A stretch of 64,000 bases of DNA. Origin: Alopecurus myosuroides. Lineage: Eukaryota > Streptophyta > Magnoliopsida > Poales > Poaceae. This document shows positions 53,801 to 63,938 of this stretch, one piece after another. Each line of letters opens with the position of its first letter. The stretch's first letter is position 1. The stretch covers positions 231,140,696 through 231,204,695 of the forward strand of contig CM054062.1 in the NCBI GenBank assembly GCA_028641055.1. The letters are read 5' to 3'. The translations under genes were made by a program, and so were the position numbers. The notes under the pieces were generated by a model that worked only from the letters and a program-made list of their open reading frames with translations, did not search any database and was not told the origin of the DNA.

Positions 53801-55444
53801 ATCCCTTAACCCTGATATTGCCTCATCTCCCTTCCTACAACCCATTGTTTGAGCCAGAGTCTTACTAGCATGCTTAGGTTGCTTTTGCTCGAGTCTGTTA
53901 TCCGTTACTTTCTGTTACTATATCATTTACGTTGTGGGGGCTCGATGTTTAATCAACCAATCATGCTAATGTTACTATTAATAATAAACTTGATGATAAG
54001 GCACCGGCAGGAGGCCCATGAGAGGTTTTGGAGCCTGCTAGTGTCGACCCTAATAGGAAAAGGGTCTTGTCTACTGATCCATGATGAGCGCACTACCCGC
54101 ATTTGGGAAGCGAGTATGGGCGCCCCCCTCAACTTGACCTGATTCGCATCTCGTCCAAATCGCCTCATTTAGTTCGTGTGTTCTATTTGCCGCATGCATG
54201 TTTTTGCGAGCCCAGGCCAGGGTGGAACTTTTGTAGTCGGCATATAGGGGGACACGTTCTTAGAGTGCTATGAGGGTCCATTTTCTTCTGGGCTCGATTA
54301 GCCGTGCGCCCAAGGTGCTTTGGGCTTGATGCGAGGAATGGTTGGTTGTGTAGAGTACCCCGCTTGGTGGGTTTGATTCCCATCTGGCGGGTTATTCTTG
54401 AGTGTACGGCCAAATTGGTGCAACCCTGCAGGGATAATCTTCTCGAGAAGCCGTGTTTTCCGCGGTTATGGATTACTTGGTGAAAGTACTGGCTAACAAG
54501 TACTCAGGACAACTTAAACATAATGATCAAACATGTTACACCCAATGATTAACAACTTGACTAGTAATAGGCTTATTGACACAATAATCTGAACCATCAT
54601 TATTTCAACTGTGTGAGTTATCCTCGGATTGCTTCTTTGGATAAGGGGCGAGATCCAGGATGGGTTTGTTTGAAGTTATCTTCCAGTTGGTTACAACCCT
54701 CGATCTTACCCCCTTTCTGATAGTTGGACATGTTAGAACCTCTGTAGTTGGTTAGCGTAGCCAGTTGCAGCATCTTTTATATCCCTTTCCTTCCGTTGAA
54801 CCCAAAGCATCTGTTCTTGGTGTTGACGGGTTACACTTTGGTGAACTGTGAGTCTTGCTTGCCAGTACGTTTATGTACTGACCCCTTTGGGGCTGTGGTT
54901 TACGCAGACGACGATTCCGAGGATCTACATGGTGGCTACTACGTGAAGTTTGACGAGACTGCTGACGAGTAGATAGCGGACCCGGGCAGGATCCGAGACT
55001 TCGTGGATGGGCTCCGTCTGTTTGTTTCCGGCCTCTTAGGCCCATTTGGTTCTTGTCTGTACTCAGACATATTGAATGCTTCCGCTGTATTGTAATGATG
55101 AATTGTTGGGACATGTGTCCTCTGAATGATTGTATTTGCTATCTCTGCTCTAATGAGGGCCTGTTGCAACTTATTTCAATCTTTTGTGTCGTAGAGATCT
55201 GTTGTGATATCACTTGTTAAACGCCGTTGACGTACCATGTGTGTATGGTTGAAGTACGTCGACGGAAGTGCCTTTGATCTCTAGTGGATAGTTTACATCG
55301 ACGATGGAATAGCAGGGCTTGTGTTGTCGCGCATAAGCGCAGGCCTACCAGGAAGCTGGGACGTGGGAGCAGTTATGCCCCATAATCCAAGCATCTGCTA
55401 TCCAGTTCGTACGGTGAGTATCCCCTAGAAATCAGGGTGCGACA
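50872..55444 (+). repeat. 3' LTR of W
   Basis: Exactly as long as the 5' LTR (4,573 bp). Differences seen by eye include CATCAC/CATCCC near 51,504, CTCGTAG/CTCGCAG, ATAACACC/ATAACGCC, GTTGGGACC/GTTGAGACC, ATCCGGC/ATCTGGC, CTGTGC/CTGTTC, GACAGG/GACGGG and GTGCGT/GTGTGT. No indel was noticed. Confidence 0.97.
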
Positions 55445-55613
55445 ATAAAGGAATAATTCAACCCGACAAACTTGCAAGGAATTTTATAATTCAAAACTGC
55501 AAAAGGCGGAGTTCTTGTTTCGACAAATGAAATAGAAGCGTTACAGTATGAATTACAGTGTAAAAATAGCGCTCCTATTATGCAAGTCCACCATCCAGGT
55601 TAAAGGCAGTCCT

Positions 55614-58563
55614 TCAAGCATCCGAGTCTTCCTCGCTGCTTTCATCTTCGGGGACTGTGGGAACCTCTTCTTCTGGATAAGTGAAAGAAATGTTAACCAT
55701 GGAAGCAATCTTGGTGGCGTGGCCTTTAACTTCATCAAAGATGGCGGTTCGCTGATTTTCTGTATACCCTTGAGGGACACCAGAGGCCACGCGCCAAGAT
55801 TTCGCATCAGGATAATGCAGGCGCATAAGGCCTAGTGCCATGCGCGCACCACCTCTTGCAGCGGAGCGTAGGATGAATTCCTTTGATCCCGCAACTTCCA
55901 TGATGGCACCCGGGAGTTTGTAAACTTCCGAGAATTCTATAGTACTTGCGGGAAGGAATTTGTTAATCAATTGCATTCCTGCATTTCTGATTGCGTTCCA
56001 TACCTCTCCAAAAGCTCGGATTTTCTCAATCCGAGAAATGCCTGGAATATTCCCTGTTTTGATGGCAGAAACAAAAAGGAAACGAGTTTAGGCCACAAAA
56101 TAAAAGAAAGTGATACATGGAGAAATTGGTAAAAGGAACTAACTTACCAAGAACCTTATCAATTTCGGTGCCTTCTTTCATGCGCGGGAATAGCATACTT
56201 TCGAAATCATGGATAATAGATTTATTTTCCGCCGCTTGTAAAGAAGCCTGGGATTGAGCAATCCCAAGGGCCAGATTACTGTCTTCCAGGTCTTTTTGAA
56301 CTTTCATAAGTTCCTTGCGAAGGCTCGAGTTTTCTGCACGGAGCCGAGATGCATTGCCAGCGTCCTTTGCTACTTTGTTGGTTTTTGCTAAAGCAACTAG
56401 AGGACACAAAAACATTTCGAGCTTATGAAAATTTGGGAAAAATGTTATCCGGATAAAAACTGCAGAGAATACATACCTGTTGTTTCAGATAATTGTAGCT
56501 GAGATGACGCCAGCTCATTGCTTTTCAACTCAATCATAGATTGAAGGGTTTTTACTTCTCTACTCTTGAGATTAAGCTTCTTAAAAACTTCCAAGTTTAT
56601 GGCATCTGCGGAATGCTGAATACGGAAATGAAAGCCAAATGCTTAAGTATGAACAAGCATAGGAAGAAACATTAAGAAGAATTCAGGTTTTCAACTTAAT
56701 GCTTGGGGGCTAGAGGTGTCACCTGGCTCATTTCTCGCAAGTCGTCCAAGTTCTCGTTAAATTCTTTGGCATATTCAGCGAAAAGAATCCCAACATGATG
56801 AAGGCCATCTTGTAAGACCTGCGAGGGGAAAATATAATATCATTGCGAACAACTAATCCGCCTTGTGGCCATGGACGAATTAGAGGGGCAGGAGCGAAGA
56901 ACTTTTTAGCCTCCGGACGAATATATCCAAGATCGTCGAACGGTTCTTCTTTTATCCGGATGTTACTGTCCAAATTGGAGACGGGTTCGTTTCCAGCAGA
57001 GGTCTGGAGATTTCCACCTGTCTGTGCTTCCGTTCTACCCCTCGGGCCGATGGCTGCGGAAGAAGATTCTTCTTTGATAGCAGTCTTGTGTTTCTTCAGC
57101 TTCTTTGTTTTCAGAGAAGTTGGGACAAGACTGAAAGAAGAATATCCGAGAGTTAAAGATCTTGAAGAACTGAAGGAGGATGGTAACTAGGAAAACCCCG
57201 GTAAAATACCTGGACGTGGCGATAGGAATTCCGTCAACAGTTACCATTTTCTCGAAAGTCACCTGCCTTTTGCGCTTCCGGTCGTTGTAAAACCTAGCAT
57301 GTAGTTCGCTGAGTTCGGCATCGGAAGCAAGATCATTTACTCCGAGTTCGTTAAACTGGGAAAGAATTAACAACTTATTAAAAGGCGGAGATACAAGTCA
57401 ATCTGAGGAAAACTCGGAAACAAGGAAAGTATAAATACCTTAGGAACTTGATTTTCCACGTGATAAATGGCTAGGTTTTCTTCGATTTGGGCGCTGGAGG
57501 CAACCAGTTGATGAAGCCGCTTTATAAAATCTTTCTTGGTATAGGCTTTATCTGTTCCCCTCATGTTATCTTCTGGCCCTTGGTATTCGCAAAGAAGACG
57601 GGAACAAAATGAAAGGGGCTGAATGCGACGTCCGAACCAGCATAAAACAGTGTCCTTCCCAGTTAAGGAAGGTTCGGAAGAAGTAAGCTTGGCAATACGG
57701 CGCTTTATCTTCATTAAATTTTCCGGCAATGTCTCAACTGCTTCAACTGTCCAACTCTCTCGAGGAATGGCGGCGGAATTAACGAATGAAGGAACCCCGA
57801 TTTCCTTGCCAGGGAATGGGATGTCCTGATGATAAAAGAAAGAACCCAGCCAGGATTTGGTGGGTTCTGGCATTTGTATTCTCGGGAACCAATCCTCTCT
57901 ATTTTTCCGAAGAATGAAAGATATAGTTCCACAGATAGGGGAAATACCTTCTGTGATGTTATATTTTACTTCAAAACAGTATTGCCAAAAATCTAGACTA
58001 GGAGTTATTCCGAGATATCCTTCAAAAAGAGCTTGGAAGCTAGCTAGATAGAGGATGGAGTTTGGAGAGAGGTTATGCGGTTGGACGCCGTAATAGTTAA
58101 GGGTGTCTATGAAGAAGGCAGAAGGAGGTAAACCCATACCTCGCGTAATGTGAGATGTAAGGAGGACACATTCTCCGTCTTTTGGTCTGGGCTCGAGCTC
58201 ACCATCTGATTTTCGCCATTTGCCTTTAACTATTAATCCCTCTTTTGACATTTGTCGAAGGAGGACGAGGGAAGAGTTACTCGGATTCCAGTTGCCGACA
58301 AATTCTGCTTCTTCAGTCGCAGTGTGTTCGTTGACTTGAAACAGGATCTTTTCCTTCGCCGTTTCAGGGGCGAACGGCGGGGAGGCGGCGGAGCTAGCGC
58401 CTGCAACGTCCGCGGCGGCGGAAAGATTTTCTCCGCCCGCCGCGGAGGCCGCGGATTTCTCCGGCTCGTCGCCGGCGTGCTTGGGTGACCCAACTTGGGG
58501 ATCTAGGTCGCTGATGATGTCGTTGATGGCGGCGCGAGTGGGCGAAGACGGTGAGCCTGCCAT
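55614..58563 (-). CDS. Z antisense accessory gene, spliced, Transposase_28-type domain plus coiled coil
   Basis: Exons on the minus strand: 58563-57439 (375 codons), 57355-57210, 57130 to about 56,821, 56818-56723, 56615-56477, 56396-56148 and 56053-55614. Every junction except 3/4 has GT-AG borders with agreeing phase; the product is about 830 residues. The start is MAGSPSSPTR, after a TATA box at 58706-58697. Residues about 140-270 (RGMGLPPSAFFIDTLNYYGV, ILYLASFQALFEGYLGITPS) form the 'putative plant transposon protein' domain. Exon 2 is basic (NDRKRKRQV). Exon 6 is a coiled coil (RLRAENSSLRKELMKVQKDL). The end is acidic (PEDESSEEDSDA). No catalytic motif is visible; despite the Pfam-style name no transposase activity is established. 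Maize Grande carries a comparable antisense gene reported to encode a nuclear protein. W lies 165 bases past its stop. At 56,820 the frame changes, by a small indel or an unrecognised intron. Confidence 0.85.
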
Positions 58564-58696
58564 TTTCGGGCGGCGCGGTTCGTTTCCGGTGCTTGGAGGT
58601 GAGGAGTGCTCGGGACAGTGCGTCGCTTGGGAGCTTGTGCGCGTCAATGGCGAGAGCGGTGAGAGTGCGGAAGGTTTTCGTTGAGGACGAGGATGG

Positions 58697-58706
58697 CTAT
58701 TTATAG
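58697..58706 (-). promoter_or_regulatory. TATA box of the Z antisense gene
   Basis: The minus strand reads CTATAAATAG, an ideal plant TATA box, about 134 bases before the ATG at 58,563. Transcription should start near 58,665. The open frame extends upstream through this box to 58,770, but that part would not be transcribed, which is why the later ATG was chosen. Confidence 0.75.
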
Positions 58707-58709
58707 CTA

Positions 58710-59091
58710 GAAGTCCGTCAAGATACGCGCCAATGGCTATTTTGACCGTTGGATGTTTGCCGCGTGTCACTCGCCGGAAAATCCGGGAAATGAAACGACG
58801 GGGTAATGATGGTTATCTCCTCGTTTCCCGCGAGAATCTGTCAGAGATATGTTTCTGGGTTTTTTCCGAGTAAACCTCAAACGTCGCTTACGTCAGCGTG
58901 GTTGAGTGCGCTGACGTAGGAAGTTTCTTCTCCGCGAAGGATCATGAGAGAAAAGCCGGATTTTCAGGATTCCGAGTTTCATGGCACCATCTTTTTCAAA
59001 AGAAGAATAAGAAGAATCAAGACTGCTGAATCAATATTTCTCGGACAAAGAATATTTGGCGAACGGCAGAGAATCAGAGTTTTGACCCTTC
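58710..59091. other. Z spacer between antisense promoter and polypurine tract
   Basis: Non-coding. On the minus strand this is the upstream region of the accessory gene and may contain its promoter elements. It includes paired words TTACGTCAGCG and GCGCTGACGTAGG (near 58,888 and 58,909) holding ACGTCA/TGACGT cores, a form bound by plant bZIP factors; function is inferred only. Confidence 0.45.
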
Positions 59092-59102
59092 TTGGGGGCT
59101 AC
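59091..59102 (+). promoter_or_regulatory. Polypurine tract of Z
   Basis: CTTGGGGGCTAC abuts the 3' LTR start TGTCGG. This form, a G-run followed by CTAC, is common before LTRs of this lineage. Confidence 0.8.
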
Positions 59103-59665
59103 TGTCGGATATATACCAAATAGGGGTATAGAAGATGGTAGGCCAAGTGCCGGATTACCAGGGTGGCCTAAGTGGTAGTGGGCTTAGGTCCATTAGGCGG
59201 CCCAGTAATCCGACGCGCAGAAGCCGGATTCTAGAAGAACCCGGATCACAGCCCATGTGATCTGGCTTGGAGGAGAAGACGGATTCCTTGCTTTCCAAGT
59301 TACAAGTTATCGTAGTTTTCTAGGTTTCCTATTCTGTAAGCCCTAATCCGGCTATTATATAAAGCCGGACGGGAGATAAACAAAACAACCAACGAAGGAG
59401 AGAAAACATAGAAGCTCTACTCCAACTCGCCGAGAGGCTCATCCTCGTCGAGTGGTTTAGATCTCAAACCCTCACATTGTAACCCTGTTTACGGGCTTTA
59501 GTCCCAATTAGTGAGAAGTGCAGGAGTAGGCACGTCGTACTGTCGCGACGTACCGAACCTGGGTAAAATCCTGTGTTCTGTGTGACTACGCCATCCCGTT
59601 ACCCCACGTCTCTACCGTAGTCTCATGGCACCCCCGTCTATGAAAACTACTACGATGTTTCGACA
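59103..59665 (+). repeat. 3' LTR of Z
   Basis: 563 bp, same length as the 5' LTR, with two base differences by eye. The TATA box recurs at 59,356-59,363. The GGATA that follows at 59,666 matches the bases before the 5' LTR. Confidence 0.96.
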
Positions 59666-59670
59666 GGATA

Positions 59671-59986
59671 CATGGTGGTGGCGTCAGGGAACAAGGTCGG
59701 AGGCACTAGAGCACGGGGGGCGCAAGTTGTTGTGCGGAAGACGACGACAAAAGGAGAATTGGGAGGTGGTGAAAGAAGAAGTGGGGAGAAGAGGCCTCCG
59801 TGTTGGTCTCCTAAGATCCCTACAACGATCTGGCTGCGACGCAAGGAGCCGTTGTCCCCCACGTCCATAGGTCGTGGGATGTCACTCGCGAACCGTCGCG
59901 CCATGTGCCCACAGCAGGCCGAGCAGTGGTTGGCCCCATGACGTCTTGTATTCTTCGGTCATGTGTCCGTCGCGGGCTTGGGGGTC
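59671..59986 (-). other. X sequence between the Z insertion and the X 3' LTR
   Basis: This is the continuation of X after Z. On the minus strand it would be the 5' leader and promoter side of the X antisense gene. I see no TATA box. GCTTGGGGGTC at about 59,976-59,986 is the probable polypurine tract of X. Confidence 0.5.
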
Positions 59987-60434
59987 TAGTTTCGGGTACA
60001 CATATATTAGGGTATACGAGCCCGTTTGCTGTTGCCCAGCCCAGTGGGCGTTCACGAGACCATCAAGCCTCTCCCGCGACGGGGAAGCCTCCCCGCGAGA
60101 CCTGACCCTCAACAGGGTCCGACCAGCAGGAGGCTGGTCCCTCTAGAGGAGCCTCGCCACTTATCCTTGGGGAGGAGCTCTACCTTGCCACACGCTCCTC
60201 CCCGAAGAACCTTCCCTCTCCGGAGGGAACATGGTATGTGTGGCTGACGTCCGCACCTTTGCGAGCTGACGGAGGTGGTGCAGCACCGTAGAGTCTCTTT
60301 GGTGGCAGTTGTCGTTTTCATGTATAAAGCGTGGGCAACAGCTGCCTGCGCCAGAGCGCCACCCTGGGACTTCCTCTTGGGTGCAAGAAGACCAAGACGA
60401 TGCTACAAGACAGAGGAAACGTCACCAGACACCC
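59987..60434 (+). repeat. 3' LTR of X, truncated by V
   Basis: It aligns with 22,277 to about 22,730 through GGGCGTTC, the long shared stretch CTAGAGGAGCCTCGCC, CTTATCCTTGGGGAGGA, the TATAAAG box and CTTCCTCTT. The LTR terminus has mutated to TAGTTTC, where the partner has TGTCTG. The remaining 440 or so bases should lie beyond V. Confidence 0.75.
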
Positions 60435-61803
60435 TGATGACCCACAAGTATAGGGGATCACAATAGTCTTCGAGGGAATTAAAACCCAAATTTATTAATT
60501 CGACACAAGAGGAGCCAAAGAGTATTTATAAGCCTTAACAACTGAGTTGTCAATTCAGCTGCACCTGAAAGTAGACTTGCTCGCAACAGTTTATCAGTGG
60601 TAACAGTTTTATAGCAGCAGTAGTAGTAAAATAACATCAGTGGTAAAATAGTAACACCAGGATTAATGTACTGTAGGCATAGGGATGGATGAACGGGCGT
60701 TGCATGGATAAGATAGTTCATATAATAATCAAAATATGGGCATTACAGATAGATAATAATAAAGCATCCAAGTTCTAGGCAAATCATAGACATGTGTTCC
60801 AATATAGTCATACATGCTCGCAATGAGAAACTTGCACAACATATTTTGTCCTACCATCACGTTTGAAGCAGGGCCTCAAGGGAAACTACTGGTAATTAAG
60901 GTGCTCCTTTTAATAAAGCACCAGAGCAAAGCATTAACACTCCGTGAAAGCACGTGATCCTCACATCACAGCCATCCTCTCCGGTTGTCCCAATTTCTGT
61001 CACTTTGGGGCCTCGGGTTCCGGACAACAATGTGTGTAAACAACTTGCAGATATGATCAAGAAACATAATTATACTCATGAAACAATAACATGTTCAGAT
61101 CTGAGATCATGGCACTCGGGCCCTAGTGACAAGCATTAAGCATAACAAGTTTTAAAATCGGTAAAAAGCACTAGCAACGGATACTAGACACTATTCCCTA
61201 ACAATCTGGCATTATTACATGATCAATCTCATTCAATCCCTTCCATCCCGCTCAGCCTACAGCGGGGATTACTCACACATGGAAGGGGGAATCATAGATG
61301 GTTGATGGAGAAGTGGTGGAGGTGACGATGGCGATAATCTCCTCCAAATTCCCGTCCCGACAGGGTGCTAGAACAGGAACTTATGATCTCCGAAATAGGT
61401 TTCGAGGTGGTGGCGGTGCTCTGATGTGTTTCTCTGGAATATGACGAACGCCCCTCGGTTTTAGGTTTACGGGGCATAAGTACTCGAAGGGGAGACCGAG
61501 AGGGTGCTTGGGGCAACCACACCACCGTTAGGCGCGGCCTAGGGGGGCACCCAGGCATGTTGTGGGCCCCTTCTTGCCCCCCTCCGGCTCTTCTTTTGGC
61601 TCCGGGGTCTTCGGGTAAAATAAAGACTTCGGGATCTTTTCTGGGCAATTTCCTTAAAGTTGATTTTTCTGCACAAAACGAGGCACCAAGGTTATTCTGC
61701 TGAAAACAACGTTAGTCCGTGTTAGTTATATCCAAAACTCACAAGTTTAGAGGCAAACAATAGCAAACGTGTTCGGAAAAGGAGATACGTTTTGGACGTA
61801 TCA
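60435..61803 (-). repeat. 3' LTR of V
   Basis: It is 1,369 bp and GC-poor except for its last 500 bases. It is unrelated to the Y LTR except at the ends and in the general Athila-type word order (GATCTGAGATCATGGCACTC near 61,100, CGACAGGGTGC near 61,360). No partner is in the window. Confidence 0.85.
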
Positions 61804-61820
61804 ACTCCCCCCAAGCTTAG
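61804..61820 (-). promoter_or_regulatory. Polypurine tract of V
   Basis: On the minus strand CTAAGCTTGGGGGGAGT directly precedes the 3' LTR. This is the usual tract of the group and fixes the orientation. Confidence 0.8.
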
Positions 61821-63392
61821 CTTATTGCTCGTCCTCAAGCAATCCAGTGACAACTGGGTGCGATAAAAGAACTTTTATTACCACATTTGTTTCATATGAT
61901 GTAAATTTTCTCACTAAATGATCAAGTGCTTAGGGAATTCATAATAAGAACTATGCAAGATAAAGTCAACTAATAGTTATGCAAACCATGAAGAGATACC
62001 AACACACTAATAATAAACAACATGAAATATATCAATCTGCAGGATTGCAATGTTCATAATAGGGTATGATAAAATGTACTCGCTTGCCCTTAATAATGGA
62101 GAAAAACATAAATGTCAGGACACCTATGAAGTTCAAGTGAAGACTAGAAGTAAAGATGTCAAAAGATAAAAGCATCAAAGTTATACCCCAATCAACCATG
62201 TTCCGGGACAAGCACATTATACTAAGAATGACAGCTATGCTCTCAAAAAGTGCATAAGTGAGAAGGTGAAGAATCGTCGTAAAAGTAAAATAAGGGCCCT
62301 TCGCAGAGGGAAGCATGGATTAACTCGTGTGCTAGAGCTTTTTATTTTATAAGCAGAGGTATTGAAAACATTTTTGTAGAGAGGTGTATGCTTATGTCAA
62401 CGAATGGTAAATAGACAATAAAGTAAGTCACAAGCCAACTAGACCTTGCAAGAGCGGCTCCCATTGAAGGACGCAAATGGTATAGAAGGTCATCCCCCTT
62501 CTCTTTTGCTTACACAATTATGGTTTGACTGATAAATGAGGGGCAAAAATAGTCAAGATAATTTATAATAACCAATTTTGGGGCTGGGCACCCCGCTGCC
62601 AGCTCTTTTATCATTTGGATAAGCGGATGAAGCCACTAGTCCAGGTGTGCAAAGTCCAATCAACAAGTGAGATAAAGATTCTCTATTTACGTCCTCATGA
62701 GCTAAAACAGGGGCACAAAACAGGAATAATTTTTGAAGGTTTTAAAGGTAGCACATGAGAAATTTACTTGGAGTGGCGGTGAAATACCATATATAGGTAG
62801 GTATGATGGAAACATTTGGAAAAGCTTTGTTTTTTGGGAGTTGGATGCACGAGTAGAGCTCATACTCAGTACAAGTGAAGGCTAGCAATAGACGGGGAGC
62901 GACAATCAAGAGATCAACAACTGTTATAATCATGCTTGCGACAAAACAAAATTAATGGGGGCATAAAAGCGATACAAATACTCTGAGGCAAAATAAATCA
63001 TCGAGGCTTAATTGACCTTTTTGTTTTCAGTCTTATGTATGCGTGAGCATGTGCCAAGTCAATTCAAGCGAAATATTCAGAGGGAGATACCACAATTTCA
63101 TACCCTTCTATGAATAAAACAATGCAAGCAAACATTCATACGCCATGCTATTTAATATTAATAAGTTGGAACTAAACCTGAGAGAGCACGAACTACTAAG
63201 CATAAATTAAATATCATACACCTTACACAAACAAACTAAGCATGTCCACATAGATGAGTATATGTACAAAAATGAAAACAAATAGAGTTCATACCAGCCT
63301 CTCATCACAACTTGAATTGTCGTAAATCGTCATTATTGCTCTTCACTCGTGTGGATTGAATAATATAGAATGATAACCAAGCTCCAACGGAG
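61821..63392 (-). other. V internal 3' region, non-coding
   Basis: AT-rich, without protein motifs. Blocks such as GGGGCTGGGCACCCCGCTGC (about 62,580) and GGATAAGCGGATGAAGCCAC (about 62,620) match Y near 30,512-30,567, with many flanking bases shared. The two elements therefore have the same 3' backbone under different LTRs. Confidence 0.65.
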
Positions 63393-63938
63393 TCATGGAG
63401 GACTACTAAACTCTGCAGCAAACTTTACAAAACCAAAGAAGAACAACAAATATTTTTGGGTTTTCGAATTTTTAGAACATGAACAGAAAGAAACAAGCAA
63501 ACAAAGCAAATTATTTTTGGATTTTTGAATATTAAACCGAAACGAGAAAGTAAAACCAACAAAAGAAACTAAAGAAGCAAATAAAGAGAAACCATCGAAA
63601 TATTTTTGGTTCTTTTTGTGTTTTGGAAAGCAAGAACAAAATAATAAAAACAAAAAGAAGCAAAAGAAAAGAAAACTAACGAAAGAAATGAAAAAAATGG
63701 ATACACAAATAACCGACAAAAACGTGATATATAGATGAGTGTGATGTCGGTATACCTCCCCAAGCTTAGGCTTTTGGCATAAGTGGAGATCAACCACGGC
63801 GCGGGAAGTAACGCCACGTTGGTGGGTCATCCATAGCATGGTCGTACTCGGGCGCCGATGAAGAAGATGAAGCAGCATGCCCATAATCATGACCGGGGTG
63901 CAGGTATGGAAACCCCGCAGTGTCGGAGGGAAGAACAT
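63393..63938 (-). pseudogene. V degenerate ORF, possibly gag C-terminus
   Basis: The 181-codon frame has a first third rich in His, Pro and Met and a strongly hydrophobic, Phe-rich rest that looks like translated A-rich non-coding DNA. In another frame the first part reads PYLHPGHDYGHAASSSSSAP, then DPPTW. This resembles the Pro/Tyr/His-rich end of the ORF found in related non-autonomous elements. I do not regard the displayed frame as a functional protein. Confidence 0.35.

Larger units (their letters stand above)
45253..55449 (+). mobile_element. W: Tekay/Del-like LTR element with 4.6-kb LTRs and a 1-kb interior, inserted in Z
   Basis: The element proper is 45,258-55,444 with target duplication ATAAA at 45,253-45,257 and 55,445-55,449. 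LTRs 45,258-49,830 and 50,872-55,444 are each 4,573 bp. The interior of 1,041 bp keeps a primer site, a protease fragment, a fragment of the protease-RT border joined to the integrase C-terminus, and a polypurine tract; gag, RT, RNase H and the integrase core are gone. About eight differences between the LTRs are seen by eye (roughly 0.2 percent). It is thus a deletion derivative of a chromovirus-type element (inferred from FDTGASHSF and HVSQLKR) and the youngest insertion here. Confidence 0.95.
37322..59670 (+). mobile_element. Z: young, nearly complete Tat-lineage Ty3/Gypsy element
   Basis: The element proper is 37,327-59,665 with target duplication GGATA at 37,322-37,326 and 59,666-59,670. 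It contains 563-bp LTRs, a primer site, gag, an intact pol with the lineage-specific second RNase H, an antisense spliced gene in the 3' region, and a polypurine tract. Subtracting the nested element W and its duplicated ATAAA leaves about 12.1 kb, a normal size for Tat elements with extra ORFs. The two LTRs show two differences by eye, so the insertion is recent. Gag has a frame break and a stop, so this copy may not be autonomous. Confidence 0.95.
22277..60434 (+). mobile_element. X: oldest element of the nest, Tat-like Ty3 without polymerase
   Basis: Two related LTRs in the same orientation lie at 22,277-23,165 and 59,987-60,434, the second truncated. Between them, once Y and Z are set aside, are a gag remnant, a protease remnant and an antisense accessory gene remnant, but no reverse transcriptase, RNase H or integrase. 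LTR divergence is well above 10 percent by eye with indels. Y (28,106-35,500) and Z (37,327-59,665) are inserted in it and V in its 3' LTR. Without insertions the visible part is about 8.4 kb. Target duplications cannot be checked because the right end is outside. Confidence 0.75.

Noticed and set aside
45258..55444. A tandem segmental duplication of 5.6 kb
   Set aside because: The repeat units are LTRs: they start with TG, end with CA, are flanked by ATAAA on both sides, and enclose a primer site and a polypurine tract.
58564..58770. Upstream ATG at 58,770 as start of the Z antisense protein
   Set aside because: The extra 69 codons run across the CTATAAATAG box, so they would lie at or before the transcription start. 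The ATG at 58,563 follows the box at a normal distance.
37322..59670. A bacterial or viral type operon reading of the 659- and 1,529-codon ORFs
   Set aside because: They lie between paired LTRs with a tRNA primer site and target duplication and carry gag and pol of a plant Ty3 element.
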